Positions 22,401 to 32,820 of a stretch of DNA of 64,000 bases are shown here, piece by piece. Within the stretch, counting starts at the first letter, position 1. The number at the start of each line of letters is the position of its first letter. The notes under the pieces were generated by a model. That model saw only the letters and a program-made list of their open reading frames with translations. It did not search any database and was not told the DNA's origin. The DNA comes from Entoloma clypeatum. Its lineage: Eukaryota > Basidiomycota > Agaricomycetes > Agaricales > Entolomataceae. A program made the position numbers and the translations under genes. The stretch covers positions 2,170,001 through 2,234,000 of the forward strand of contig OY751486.1 in NCBI GenBank assembly GCA_963565915.1, in the 5' to 3' direction.

Positions 22401-23186
22401 CGTACCAACCAAACCTTGGAACAGTACCTCCGCATTTTCTGTAACTATCAACAGGACAACTGGTCCGAACTACTTCCGCTTGCGGAGTTCGCGTACAACA
22501 ATGCTCCGAGTGCTACGACCGGGATCTCGCCCTTCTTCGCCAATAAAGGTTATCATCTGAACCTCTCCGTCCATCCGGAGCGCGACCTCGCATCCGCCTG
22601 TGCCCGACAATTCGTCGTAGACCTGGACGAGCTCCACCAAGAGCTCAAATCTACAATCCTAGAAGCTCAACGATGTTATCAAGGCCCCGCCGATCTCCGG
22701 CGTGCTCCGCCTCCTCCGCTCGAAGTAGGACAGCAAGCCTTTGTGAAGGCCAAGTTTTTCCGCACTACGCGACCCTCCAAAAAGCTGTCTGAAAAGTACC
22801 TTGGCCCCTTTGACATCCTTGCCAGGAATGGTACACACTCTTATACCCTCCGACTTCTGGACACCATCCGCGGTGTTCACCCCGTATTCCACATCTCCAT
22901 GCTAGAGCCATCTGTTCCGAACGACATTCCGAACCGGACAGTAACTCCGCCTCCTCCGATCGACATTGAAGGAGAACTGGAATACGAAATCGCCGAAATC
23001 CTTGACACCAAACTGGATCAGCGACGTTCTTGCAAACTGCTCTACCTAGTCCGTTGGCTAGGCTATGAAGGAACTGATGAGGAACAGTCCTGGCTACCCG
23101 CCACGGAACTCGAACACGTGACGGACTTAGTCGCGGACTTCCACTCCGCGTATCCGGAGAAACCGGGCCCCTTATCACGCCTATAG
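19449..23186 (+). pseudogene. pol: Gypsy B pol: PR-RT-RNaseH-IN-chromodomain, two stops
   Basis: One frame of 3.7 kb in -1 phase to gag. Protease: AALMDSGSTHCFID with downstream [22 protein letters not shown] active site, [30 protein letters not shown]. RNase [31 protein letters not shown]. Integrase: HPGQNKT...CKSCTTCM zinc region, SMDFIETLP / SDRGPEFVSRFF / ERTNQTLEQYLR catalytic triad. A GPFDIL motif and chromodomain follow (EYEIAEIL ... LLYLVRWLGYEGTDEEQSWLP). Only two in-frame stops interrupt it: TAG at about 20212 where a relative has GAG, and TGA at about 21876 where CGA is expected. No frameshift was seen. The chromodomain would steer integration to marked chromatin. Confidence 0.93.
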
Positions 23187-23244
23187 AACCACGCAAGACT
23201 CTCATATTGCAAAAAATAATAAAAAGAAACTAGAGGGGGAGGGG

Positions 23245-24223
23245 CTACTGGGTTTTGGCCTTCTTGGCCGGCGGACTGTCATCCTCCGACTCATCCTCCG
23301 TTTCTCCCTCCGCCTCCTGTTTCTCTGCTTGCAGTTCCGCAAGCTCCCCCTCGTCCAACCCCTCGTCCTTCTCCTCGTCCTCTTCCTCGTCCTCTTCCGC
23401 ACTTTTCGCCTCCCCTCCGTCATCCTCTGACTCCGGAGCCGCCGCCTCCAGCAAGAAGTTCCGGTAGGCGAGGTGGTTGTTTAAAATTTGCAGCTGCCGG
23501 AGCAGCGCCCAACCGACCCTCGCCGACCACTCCTCTCTCTCCTCCAGAGCCTCCCGGAGCTCCCGGAGCTCCTCCGCGACCCCTGCGCCGCAGCAGCCTT
23601 TCGCCCCGCTCGGGCCCGCAACCTCCACGATGGCCTCCTCTGTTTTTCCCCGTTTCCGCTTCGCCCGCGTCTCGCCGGCCTTCAGGCATACCCGTTTGCC
23701 GTCCTTGCACCGCTGGCATGCGGTGCCCTTCCCCTGCCTAAGGAGATTGTCAGTAAGAAAAAGAGAATCGAGAAGTGGGTACTCACAACGCCCACTTGCA
23801 TTCCACCTTCGCCTGCGCACAGGCCTGACACGCCTCCCCCCGGACCTCTGACTCCTCCGCTCCGCTCTCCGCCCTCTGCTTCCCAGCCTTTTTTGCCCTC
23901 TTCTTCTCCACCTCCGCAATTTTCTCCGCCTCCGCCTCCGCCTTTGCATCCGCCTCTGCCTTTTCCTTCGCCTCTGCCTCCCTCGCCCTCCTCTTGGCCT
24001 CCGCCTTCTTCCTTGCCTCCGCCTCCTCTTTCTCCTTGCGTATCTGCGCCAGACGGCGCAGGAGCTCCTCTTCAGAGTCGTCTAGGTTGGCGTTGGATCG
24101 GGTGGGCTGCGTGCTCGAGCCTTGGGGCATGTTGGTGGTAACTGGAAGAAACCCTTGAAGCCGCTCATCTCCGTTAAATAACCGAGACCACATGACCTTG
24201 TTTATTTTCTCGCGGTCTTCCAT
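23245..24223 (-). CDS. Antisense spliced ORF in gypsy B: coiled-coil, Zn2Cys6-like protein
   Basis: On the strand opposite to gag/pol, between pol and the 3' LTR, two exons join in frame. Exon 1 is 24223-23787 (alternative ATG at 24130) and exon 2 is 23737-23245. The 49-base intron (23738-23786) has a GTGAGT donor and TTAG acceptor. The product is 309 residues (278 from the inner ATG). A long K/E/A-rich stretch (LLRRLAQIRKEKEEAEARKK onward) is a likely coiled coil. The splice then brings together CQACAQAKVEC and CQRCKDGKRVC with ten residues between, which is CX2CX6CX10CX2CX6C, the spacing of fungal Zn2Cys6 DNA-binding clusters. The tail is very acidic and ends SPPAKKAKTQ, a possible nuclear signal. 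Without splicing, exon 1 stops right after the first half-cluster. The role is unknown; nuclear DNA binding is an inference. Confidence 0.72.
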
Positions 24224-24249
24224 GGGTGTCAGACCTAAGAGGGGAATAC

Positions 24250-24965
24250 TGTTATATCCGTCTCCGAATCTCCGATCCACTCCGATAGTCCTCCGACATT
24301 CTGGACATCCGTTACCTCCGCATCTCCGCACGTTGCCATCGTACATTTCATATTCATAACTCCATGCCTTTATGCATTTCATATTCATATTCCTGTTTAC
24401 TTATGCATCGCCTTTTCCGCATGGTCCGTTGACCGACATCTCTGATGTTCGTTACAGTCGCTGGCAACTTGCGCCACAACTCCGGACCTACTCCGACCAT
24501 CTCCGTAAAGTAATCACATCTAGGTATTTAAGCTCGTACCATACCTGTAGTTCCTCAGTTTGAATATCAACAAAGTTCACTCCTCTACTCTCGTTTCATG
24601 CCAGAGATTCTCGCCGTGGTACAATACACCGACGACATCATCATCTACTGCTCTTCCTCCATTGTTACCCTTTGACGAGCTCAGTACTGTGTCCGAGTCA
24701 CAACTCCAACATCGTCCGACCATTTCCACATCAACGTGTCTCTCACCGAGATCTCTCCGAGGACCTCCGCACCTCCGACCCCTCCTCCGACCTCTTGAAA
24801 TTGGGACACCTTATCCAACAAACGGCGGCGCAACACATACGTTGAAGCCACGTCCCTCCCCTTCGTCGTTCCTCCGCATTTCCGGAGTTCCGCTCCGGGC
24901 TCAGTCTTTGTACGTCCGACCTCCGACGGACTCCGACGAAGCTCCGACGTTTCACCTACTTAACA
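24250..24965 (+). repeat. 3' LTR of gypsy B
   Basis: 716 bp from TGTTATATCC to CTTAACA, preceded by the purine tract at 24233-24249. It is nearly identical to the 5' LTR apart from the missing 28-bp duplication and scattered substitutions, which indicates a fairly recent insertion. Confidence 0.95.
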
Positions 24966-24970
24966 TTGCT

Positions 24971-25483
24971 CGACAACACCAGATCACGCGTTACAACGCC
25001 CGACAGAAGGAACTTGAAAGCTTTTGCGTTCAAGAAGGACCTCAGACAGGTCGGATCACAGAGATCAGAGAGTTTATCGGTGTCCAGACAACCGTTATCA
25101 GAAGATTGATTAGGACGCTCACATCGAGACGTCCCAGAGCCACATCATCACGTCGTACTCAAAGCAACAGATCTACGCCCACTTTACAACCACCAAACAA
25201 CAGACCGAGTACGGTCGTTGGGCACGAGACGAGAGACTTGACCCCTTCTCACAACCGACAGACGCGCAGGAACAGAGATTCCTTAGAGATCTACAGAGGA
25301 AATACCCCAAACGTTTTGCCACTGATTCCGCCGACGAGTCCCCTGACGAATTTGCTTTTGACTCCGCGCAGTCAGATATCGAACAGACGCCTAGAACAGG
25401 GACTCATTTTCAACCCTTACCTGTATCCCAAACCCCATCTTCATCCCAACAACCCGACCCCTCTCCTTCTCCGCAGACTCTAG
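24971..25483 (+). CDS. Gypsy C leader ORF, second part
   Basis: This continues the frame of 17290-17520 after gypsy B: ARQHQITRYNARQKELESFC, then TEIREFIGVQTTVIRR and a basic/proline-rich stretch. It stops at 25481-25483, two bases before the gag ATG at 25486 and in a different frame. It may be an N-terminal gag domain made separately or joined by frameshift. No known domain was recognised. Confidence 0.5.
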   Translation, partial: RQHQITRYNARQKELESFCVQEGPQTGRITEIREFIGVQTTVIRRLIRTLTSRRPRATSSRRTQSNRSTPTLQPPNNRPSTVVGHETRDLTPSHNRQTRRNRDSLEIYRGNTPNVLPLIPPTSPLTNLLLTPRSQISNRRLEQGLIFNPYLYPKPHLHPNNPTPLLLRRL

Positions 25484-25485
25484 AC

Positions 25486-26352
25486 ATGGCAGAAGCTCCG
25501 GCAGTACAAACGATGGATACATCCAAGATCATCAAGGATCCTGGGATGTTCAAGGACAGACACACCTTTGACGAGTGGTGGAAAGCCACCAAACTATACA
25601 TCAGGTTCCAAAAGAGCCTAACAGACGATCAGAAGATTCTTGCGGTGCTATCCCACATGATGGAAGGGTCCGGCAAGCACTGGGCCAGTAACAAGTTAGA
25701 CACTCTTGCCGTCGACAAAGAGAACATCACCTGGCTAGGATTCTCAGAGGATATTGCAACACGATTCTCTGTCGCCAACAAGTCAGTCGCTGCCAAAGCG
25801 AGACTCGAAGTCCTGAGACAGGAAAAACGCACCGTTGACAAATTCTTGGACAAATTTGAAGAGCTCTTGAAGCTGTCAAACCTTGGTGAGGAAACTGGGA
25901 AATACATCCTGGAAAAGAAAGTTAACCGCAGAATCTCTGAACAAGTGGCAAGTGAGGATAAGACGTACTCTGAGTACGCAAAGGAGATCCGAAACAAGGG
26001 ACGACAGATGGAGGGACATGCACTGGTCATCCGAGGTGGCGGCGACATGCGCACCGGATCAGGCACCACTTATGGTGGTCAAGGCAAGGCCATGGAGATC
26101 GACAAAGCAGGAGTGGCCCGTTGCTACAACTGTCAACGCTTTGGTCACCTTGCTAAAGACTGCAGCACTCCAAAGAAGAAAGATGGTCGCAAGTGTTTCA
26201 ACTGCGACCAAGAAGGCCATATTGCGTGCAACTGCCGCAAGCCAAAGAAGAACTCTGGAAGGGTTAGGAAGGTGTCTGAGGAAGATGCCGAGAATGATGA
26301 AACCACAATCTTAGAAGCCGACGAGAAGGATTTTCCCGAAGGGTCCGATTAA
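25486..26352 (+). CDS. gag: Gypsy C Gag
   Basis: An intact 288-residue frame. The gag core carries MFKDRHTFDEWWKATKLYI at residues ~25-43 and LRQEKRTVDKFLDKFEEL near 110-130, followed by two CCHC zinc knuckles, CYNCQRFGHLAKDC and CFNCDQEGHIACNC (both CX2CX4HX4C), and an acidic tail. It would be the nucleocapsid/capsid protein of the element. Pol starts 50 bases downstream in another frame. Confidence 0.92.
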   Translation: MAEAPAVQTMDTSKIIKDPGMFKDRHTFDEWWKATKLYIRFQKSLTDDQKILAVLSHMMEGSGKHWASNKLDTLAVDKENITWLGFSEDIATRFSVANKSVAAKARLEVLRQEKRTVDKFLDKFEELLKLSNLGEETGKYILEKKVNRRISEQVASEDKTYSEYAKEIRNKGRQMEGHALVIRGGGDMRTGSGTTYGGQGKAMEIDKAGVARCYNCQRFGHLAKDCSTPKKKDGRKCFNCDQEGHIACNCRKPKKNSGRVRKVSEEDAENDETTILEADEKDFPEGSD

Positions 26353-26402
26353 ACGACACTAAGTCGCGACCCTTATCTATTAAACGGACTTGCTTGCCTT
26401 GT

Positions 26403-29400
26403 ATGACTACAGACAATAGAACCTATGTCATCCCCGCCAAGCGAGCCGCTGCATCGACTAAGATTGTGAAGGGAGACAAACCTCCGAAACGACGAGAGAT
26501 CAGGCTGTTAGCTCAGCTCAAAACACGACAAGGACCAAAGGTCATTCGACCTGAGGTTGATAGCGGATGTGAACGCACATGCATCCATCCCAGAATAGTA
26601 CGTGAACAGAACCTCCCCACGCGAGGAATACCGCCCATAGCAATTCTAAATGCGGATGGATCACCAAATCGACAACAAAAAGCGAACCAACTTGCCGAAG
26701 TCAAGCTGGATCTGGGAACACATCAGGAAACCATGGAAGCAATGGTACTGGACATTGGGAGAACAGACATGCTCTTGGGACATGACTGGTTGGTACACCA
26801 CAACCCTACGATCAATTGGACAACCGGCGCTGTAACGTTCAACCGGTGCCCAACAACATGCCAAACCAAACATTCAGATTTCAGGGTTAACCTTGATGGT
26901 CGCAAACACCGGGTTCGCATGGTTGAGGTGCGCGACAAAGATGCACCCAAGAAGTCGGATCAGAAATGGAAGCCTGGAGACCCTATATTGGAAGCTGTCG
27001 CTCCCACACCACCTCCCACAACCAAACGACCCTCATATGTTGATCGTTTTACTCACCTCTTCGAGAAGGAGAACTTTGATAAAATCCTGAAGGAAAGGGA
27101 ATGGGACCATGGTATTGAACTTACACCGGACGCACCAAAGGAACTAGGGGGAAATACATATCCCATGACACAAAAGGAACAAGAGGAATTGGACGCATTC
27201 ATTGATGAAGGTCTAGCAACTGGAAAGATCTGCCCGTCCAAATCCCCTTATGCTTCCCCTTGCTTCTTCATCAACAAGAAGGATGGTTCCAAACGATTGG
27301 TACAAGATTACCACATGGTCAACAAATTTACGGTCAAAGACAAGTTCCCACTCCCGCACATCTCCGATCTCTTGGACGTGCTGAAAGATGCAGTCTACTT
27401 CAATAAGATGGACATCATGTGGGGTTACAACAATGTCCGGATTAAGGAAGGCGATGAATGGAAGGCTGCCTTCCTCACCAGTCGAGGATTGTTTGAACCA
27501 TTGGTCATGTTTTTTGGCCTTTGCAACTCCCCGGGAAAGTTCTCTCGAATGATGGCTAGTCTATTCCAGGACCAGATCCGCCGACGCATCTGCGTGATCT
27601 ACATGGATGACATTGTGGTTATTGGTAAAACCAAGGAAGAACTCGCGCGAAACACCGAAGAAATTCTGCAGATCCTATCGGACAATGACTTGTTCCTGAA
27701 GGAAAAGAAGTGTTTCTGGGAAGTAACAAAATGCCCCATATTGGGATATGTTGTTGGTGAAGGACGTGTCGAGATGGAAACCGAGAAGGTGGACACAATC
27801 CGAAACTGGCAAGCACCCACATCAAAGAAGGAAGTCCAGAAGTTCCTTGGGTTTGCTAACTTCTATTGGCACTTCATTGAAGGATACTCAAACATCGCGA
27901 AACCAGTTACTGCGCTCACAGGCGGCACTGCGTTTACTTGGGGACCAACGGAACAAAAGGCATTTGAAGGTCTCATACAGGCGATCACATCGGCACCAGT
28001 CTTGGCATTACCAAAACCAGATGGACAGTTCAGGGTCGAAACCGATGCATCGGGCTATGCAATTGGGGCTGTACTCTCTCAAAAACAGGACGACAAATGG
28101 CATCCTATCGTGTTCTTGTCGCGGACCATGTCCGCGGCCAAACAAAATTACGAAATATATGACAAAGAGCTCTTGGCAGTCATGGAAGCACTGAAAGATT
28201 GGAGACACTATCTACTCGAAGCCAGGGAACACTTTGAGATCTTAACTGATCACAAGAACCTGGAGTATTTCCGCTGTCCTCAGGACCTAAATCAATGACA
28301 AAGGCACTGGAAGATGAAGTTACAAGACTATGACTTCGAATTACGGCATGTGCCTGGCAAGACAAATGCAAAAGCGGACATCCTGTTGCGCTTACCCTGG
28401 TATGAAACGGAACTTGAACCACAAGACAGTGACCAATGCTCAAGGAGGGACTATTCTTGAAATGATTGGAATCAGAAGATGTGGTACAAATGGAGATATT
28501 CATGGAGGAACAATTCTTTGAAGGGGGTGAAACATCTGATTCCATCAAGATTGAAAATGTCACAACCATCAAAAATCCATGGATCACACGCATCAAGGGT
28601 TCAAACCGCATGGAGACAGAAGTAGCCCAGGGTCTAAAGAAGAATCCTCATTGGTATCAACAGGAAAACGGCATCACATATGCAGGCGAACGAGTCTATG
28701 TTCCACCAGACCCACAACTGCGTCAAGAACTGATGTTTGAGTCACACGATGCACCAGTGGCTGGACATCCAGGACAGTATTGAACACACGAACTCCTCAC
28801 TCGCACCTACTGGTGGCCTACCATCTTGCATGATGTGAAGAAGTACGTAAAGGTTGCGACACCTGTCAATGCAACAAGATCAACAGACAGAAATGACATG
28901 CTCCGCTACACCCCCATGCAGCACCAAGTCATTCATGGGAAGACATAGGGATTGACGTTGTGGGACCGATACCAGAGTCCGAGGGAAAGAATGCGATTCT
29001 GGTCATCACAGATAGACATTTGAAGATGCTCCATCTCATTCCGACAACCGTGGAATTATTGGCTGAAGGATTAGCCAAGATCTATCAGGATCAGATATGG
29101 AAGCTTCATGGGATCCCCAAGAAGATCATCAGTGACAGGGGACCACAGTTTGCTGCGAAGTTCATGGAGATACTTTGCCGCATGTTAGGGATCAAAAGGA
29201 ATCTGTCCACCGCATACCATCCACAGACTGATGGACAGGCCAAACGATCACATCAGGAAACAGAAGTGTTCTTACGAAACTTTGTCAACCATCTACAAGA
29301 TGATTGGGCTGAGTGGATCGCAATTGCTGAATTCCAGTACAATGATAAAGAACATCAGGCGACGAAGCACACACCATTCTACCTCAACTATGGCTTGCAT

Positions 29401-30000
29401 CCTTGGAAGGGAGAACTTGTGTTGGAAGACACCAACCCGGCTGCCAACAGCTTCTTGGAAAAACTCAAACAAGCATGAGAAGAAGCCAATGCAGCGCTGA
29501 AACAGGCATAGGATCAGATGAAGAAGACAGTTGATACACGACGAAGTCCGTCTCGGAACTACTGCATCGGAGACAAGGTGTGGCTGGAAGGGACTAACAT
29601 CAGGACTAACCGTCCCTCGAAGAAACTTGACGCACTCCGACATGGACCATTCAAGGTCCTGGGGAAGAAAGGGGCTAGCGCGTACCTTCTTGATCTTCCA
29701 AAGACTTGGAAAATGATTCACCCTGTGTTCAACGAGACCCTGTTGTCACCTTATGAAACCCCGAAGTACGCCATCCAGAAGAAGAAACCAGCCCCTGATC
29801 CGATCATCATTGGAGGACGAGAAGAGTATCATGTGGCCACAATCCTAGACTCTCGAAAGTTCTGTGGAAAGATCCAGTACCTCGTCCAGTGGGAAGGATA
29901 TTGCCCAGAAGAGAACACATGGGAACCTCGAGCTAATGTTCAGAATGCTCAAGATTTGATCCGTGATTTCCACCGGCAGAACCCGTCTCGCCCACGATAA
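26403..30000 (+). pseudogene. pol: Gypsy C pol: PR-RT-RNaseH-IN-chromodomain
   Basis: From the ATG at 26403 the frame is open to 28298: protease (EVDSGCERTCIHP, MLLGHDWL), RT (SKSPYASPCFFINKKDGS, active site [28 protein letters not shown]) and RNase H ([31 protein letters not shown]). A TGA at about 28296 and a frameshift near 28450 break the linker. Integrase continues in other frames: HPGQY zinc region, [31 protein letters not shown], then the GPFKVL motif and a chromodomain (EYHVATIL ... IQYLVQWEGYCPEENTWEP) ending at 30000. The usual TER of the integrase motif reads AKR, another sign of decay. Order and motifs are standard for chromodomain gypsy elements. Confidence 0.92.
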
Positions 30001-30132
30001 AAGACAGTGTTCGAAATCCATAACAGTATCGACCTCATCAGTCAACCACACACCGAGTTCCCCGCTCTAGTCCTTTCCCTGCCCAATATAGCCTCCCCAT
30101 TCTTCTTTTATCTCTCAACCATCCTCGCTGCC

Positions 30133-30504
30133 ATGTCTACCACCACCGTTACCTCCACCACCACCACCGACATCAACCCCGCCATCGCCGCCCTCATGAA
30201 CAAAGCACTCTCCATGAGAGACCAAATCCATGCCCTCAAAACTTCCCTTGCCGACCTCCTTCATTGCCAGATGCATATCCGGCTTCACTCGTTGTCCAAC
30301 CTCCCCGTCGCTCCTAGTCCCGAGGAAAAACAAATTCTCGGAAATTACACCAGCACCCTCGTGATCGAAAATTGACGCATTCGGCTGGCTATCAAAGGCC
30401 TCGAACTCGCCGTTGCCATCAATGAGGAGTTGATATATGATTGGAGCCTCAAGGAGAGTCCGAACTGGTCCGATCCCGGCAACAACGAGGGATGGGGACA
30501 ATGA
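30133..30504 (+). pseudogene. Gypsy C ORF3 (short, env position)
   Basis: Sense-strand frame of about 123 codons between pol and the 3' LTR: a T-rich start (MSTTTVTSTTTTD), INPAIAALMNKALSMRDQI (helical, heptad-like), then after a TGA at 30373 RLAIKGLELAVAINEELIYD and a short acidic tail. The single stop suggests a once-functional ORF. No membrane segment or known domain was seen, so it is not an envelope protein in any visible sense. Confidence 0.5.
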
Positions 30505-30538
30505 CTCTGTGAGGACACAGAGCTTGAAGAGGGGAACA

Positions 30539-30941
30539 TGTTACGGACTCTGCGGTATGCAGACGATGTCATCACTTTTACTTATCGGCCCGGCTCGGTG
30601 CCCTCTTACGAGCTTACTATGTCTAATGTCTACTTTCGCAACCTTCGATTCCCAGTCTGACTCACTACCTTTACTTCGTCAGCCCCTTTAGTATACTTCG
30701 CTCCCGCACTGACTCGCTTTCCGCAGTCAGCTTACTTATTGTACATAGCCTTCCGCAGTCGCCTTACTCATGTGCACTGCCTTCCGCAGTACTGACTCAT
30801 CCGCTACCGCCTATAGTCAGTACCTATATAAACCTCTTGTACTGTAGTAGATTCCTTAGATTTAGCAATCACATTGCTCTTCGCCTTTCCACTTTCCTGC
30901 ATACTCTGCCCGAACCTTGGAACGGTTTGTTAAGCATAACA
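30539..30941 (+). repeat. 3' LTR of gypsy C
   Basis: 403 bp, TGTTACGG...GCATAACA, preceded by a purine tract ending GAGGGGAACA. It carries a 31-bp partial duplication (a second TTCCGCAGT-containing unit near 30755-30790) absent from the 5' LTR. Confidence 0.94.
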
Positions 30942-30967
30942 AGCTCTGCCACTTGTGCTTTGTACAG

Positions 30968-31064
30968 GTGCACTTACTTGGAGGGCCGCATGGCTGGGCA
31001 TAAGGAATTGCTCGACATGGCAAGACATGAAGAAGTTTTGATAGCTTGTAGCGCCGACAAGTGA
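30968..31064 (+). CDS. Small secreted protein gene, last exon
   Basis: After the acceptor TTTGTACAG (ending 30967) the frame reads CTYLEGRMAGHKELLD, then ARHEEVLIACSADK and a TGA at 31062. Phase fits exon 1 (143 bases, ending two bases into a codon) with or without the 3-base micro-exon. Adding 97 bases here gives 240 or 243 coding bases, divisible by three. The gypsy C 3' LTR ends only 26 bases upstream of this exon. Whether the gene can still be spliced across 14 kb is doubtful. 31065-31790 downstream shows no convincing gene. Confidence 0.55.
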
Positions 31065-31799
31065 GGTGACATTTCATTTGTTCAATAAGCTGGCATTTAA
31101 TTGTATGGTCTCCTAACAGGAAATGCCCGGACAGTCCTGTAATGCAAAATATATGCCCTAACCTGTAAGGCCGCAGTACACTAAACCAACAACAACTCTG
31201 GCTATTAGCAGAAAGTGAGAGGGTTGAAGGATGAAGGATGATGATCGACTCATAGAATGTGAATATAAGTAGCATGCACTTGATCTTCTGATAACAGTGG
31301 GGCACGATGCCAGGAGGAAAGAGGAGCAGCATAATAGGGCAAGTGAAATCGTCCTTCTTTGGCTTCATCCACTGCAACAAACACAACGGAACAACCTGAA
31401 TTTCCATGATTTTGACTTTGAGGAGTGACACTCCCAAATTTGATAATAAATGACTGATAAAGCTAAATTGCTGTTCTCTTCTGCCCTTTTGTTGGCTTCA
31501 ATACTAGATTATAGTATACAAGATGGATAAATGACAATGATCATAAAATTCAGCATATTTAGAGAGAGAAATGGTGCTATATGAGCTTATCTCCAAAGTG
31601 AGGACAGCCTGCACAGCCCCTCCGAAGTCAGGGCAGAGCATAGTAGCCCTACTCAATTCTAGTTTATTTAGCGAGTTTATTTGGTGAATGAGACATTGTG
31701 AGGGAGACCATATGGTGGACTTGATCCACGACATGTGGCCTTTCCGTTGGCGCTTGAAATGATGCTAAATATGTGGCAATGTGCAGAGTTCAAATCAAA

Positions 31800-32235
31800 C
31801 ATGTTCTCCAGAAAAATACTGTACTATTACGACTGGGTGTTCAGTCATGCGTCACACACCCTGATGAACCAGACACTTTTGGCCCAACATAACATAATGG
31901 TCACACTTGGTTGATAAACACTTCCAGAAATGGTCACTAATGAGGTGACGCTAAGTCAAAAGATGTCGCGAGCCCAAACGGTTGAACTTAAGATGAGGAA
32001 CATGGAACAGTGATGAAAGGCTGTATTGCCAAGAGACCCAGTGGGAATCTCAAGAGAACAAGCTAAAGAATACAGTTGAAAGTGGGCTACTTATATACTG
32101 TAATACATGTGGCGTACATGTGTCGTGCAGCCATAGATATGATGAGATATGATATGATGAAGATAAGATGTAGATTAGATAGGATAAGATTAGATTAGAT
32201 AAGATAAGATAAAAAGTGAAAGTACGATCATAACA
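31800..32235 (-). repeat. LTR of gypsy A copy 2 (left boundary uncertain)
   Basis: On the minus strand a purine tract (AAAGGGGGTAA) at about 32236-32246 is followed by TGTTATGATCG, the expected LTR start. A GATAA/ATCTTATC-rich stretch (32130-32215) and a TATATAAG box near 32090 follow. I could not find the other end or a second copy, so the extent is a guess. The GATAAGATTAGATAA run is low-complexity. Confidence 0.5.
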
Positions 32236-32246
32236 TTACCCCCTTT

Positions 32247-32820
32247 CTAGATCTCGACTTCCAGGCGAGATATGATGTCATCAGGGGTGTCCGTGAAGTT
32301 CTTATAAAGTTTAAATTCCAATCCTGCAAAGATATTTGCGCGCAAGCGCCGGGGAGCATTTGGGTTTAATTTATAGAAGTCTTTGATTGATTCTTGTGAA
32401 TGTTCTAGATGATCCTCAGGTTCCCACATGTTGTGATCCAGAGTCAGACCTTCCCATTGCACTAAATACTCCAGCTTTCCTCTTTTCAACCTTGAGTCAA
32501 TAACTTTAGCGACATCATACTCCTCTTTGCCATTGATAACTATCGGGTTTGGTGCTTGCACCCTTTGTGATTTAAAGAGTGGCTCTTTAAGTAACCGAAC
32601 CCCTGATACATTGATAACCGGGTGGATTTTCCAAGTTTTCGGTAATTTAAGTTCCACGGCATGCGATGAAATAATTTTGGTTATGGCATAGGGCCCGATC
32701 CATCGTTCGGCAAGTTTCTTTAACCGTCAGTTCAATTTTAGGTCTTTTGTTGATAACCAGACTTTGTTGCCAACTTTGTAGACCGGCGCGTCACTTCTTT
32801 TCAAGTTTGCATACTGTTCC
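32247..32820 (-). pseudogene. pol: Gypsy A copy 2: integrase C-terminus and chromodomain
   Basis: From 32820 leftwards: the end of the integrase linker (KSRFVYKVGD-like region in broken frame), then an open stretch LKLPKTWKIHPVINVS and a chromodomain (EEYDVAKVIDSRLKRGKLEY, LVQWEGLTLDHNMWEPEDHL), ending at a stop near 32247. It is the downstream part of the gene whose upstream part lies at 41110-42674, on the other side of gypsy D. The frame from 32657 is intact over 136 codons. Confidence 0.85.

Larger units (their letters stand above)
17526..24965 (+). mobile_element. Gypsy family B, full length, nested in gypsy C
   Basis: A 7440-bp Ty3/gypsy element with LTRs at 17526-18269 and 24250-24965 and a perfect 5-bp target duplication TTGCT (17521-17525 and 24966-24970). 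Content: gag, pol with chromodomain, an antisense spliced ORF, and a purine tract (TAAGAGGGGAATAC) before the 3' LTR. Its reading frames are damaged by only two stops in pol, so it is young relative to the decayed family member gypsy E at 58705. Confidence 0.96.
16878..30941 (+). mobile_element. Gypsy family C (carries nested gypsy B)
   Basis: A Ty3/gypsy element with LTRs at 16878-17249 and 30539-30941 and a perfect 5-bp target duplication AGCTC (16873-16877 and 30942-30946). Removing nested gypsy B (7440 bp plus its 5-bp duplication) leaves about 6.6 kb. Order: LTR, leader ORF, gag, PR-RT-RNaseH-IN-chromodomain, small ORF3, purine tract (TTGAAGAGGGGAA), LTR. It is inserted in an intron of the secreted-protein gene. 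Confidence 0.95.

Noticed and set aside
30862..31437. 191-codon minus-strand frame overlapping the end of gypsy C and the last exon of the secreted gene
   Set aside because: It crosses the LTR/host boundary created by insertion and lies antisense to a better-supported exon, and its composition (many C, L, I) shows no domain.
32130..32215. GATAA-rich stretch as a cluster of GATA-factor binding sites
   Set aside because: It is a low-complexity run within a retrotransposon LTR; regulatory meaning cannot be argued from sequence alone.
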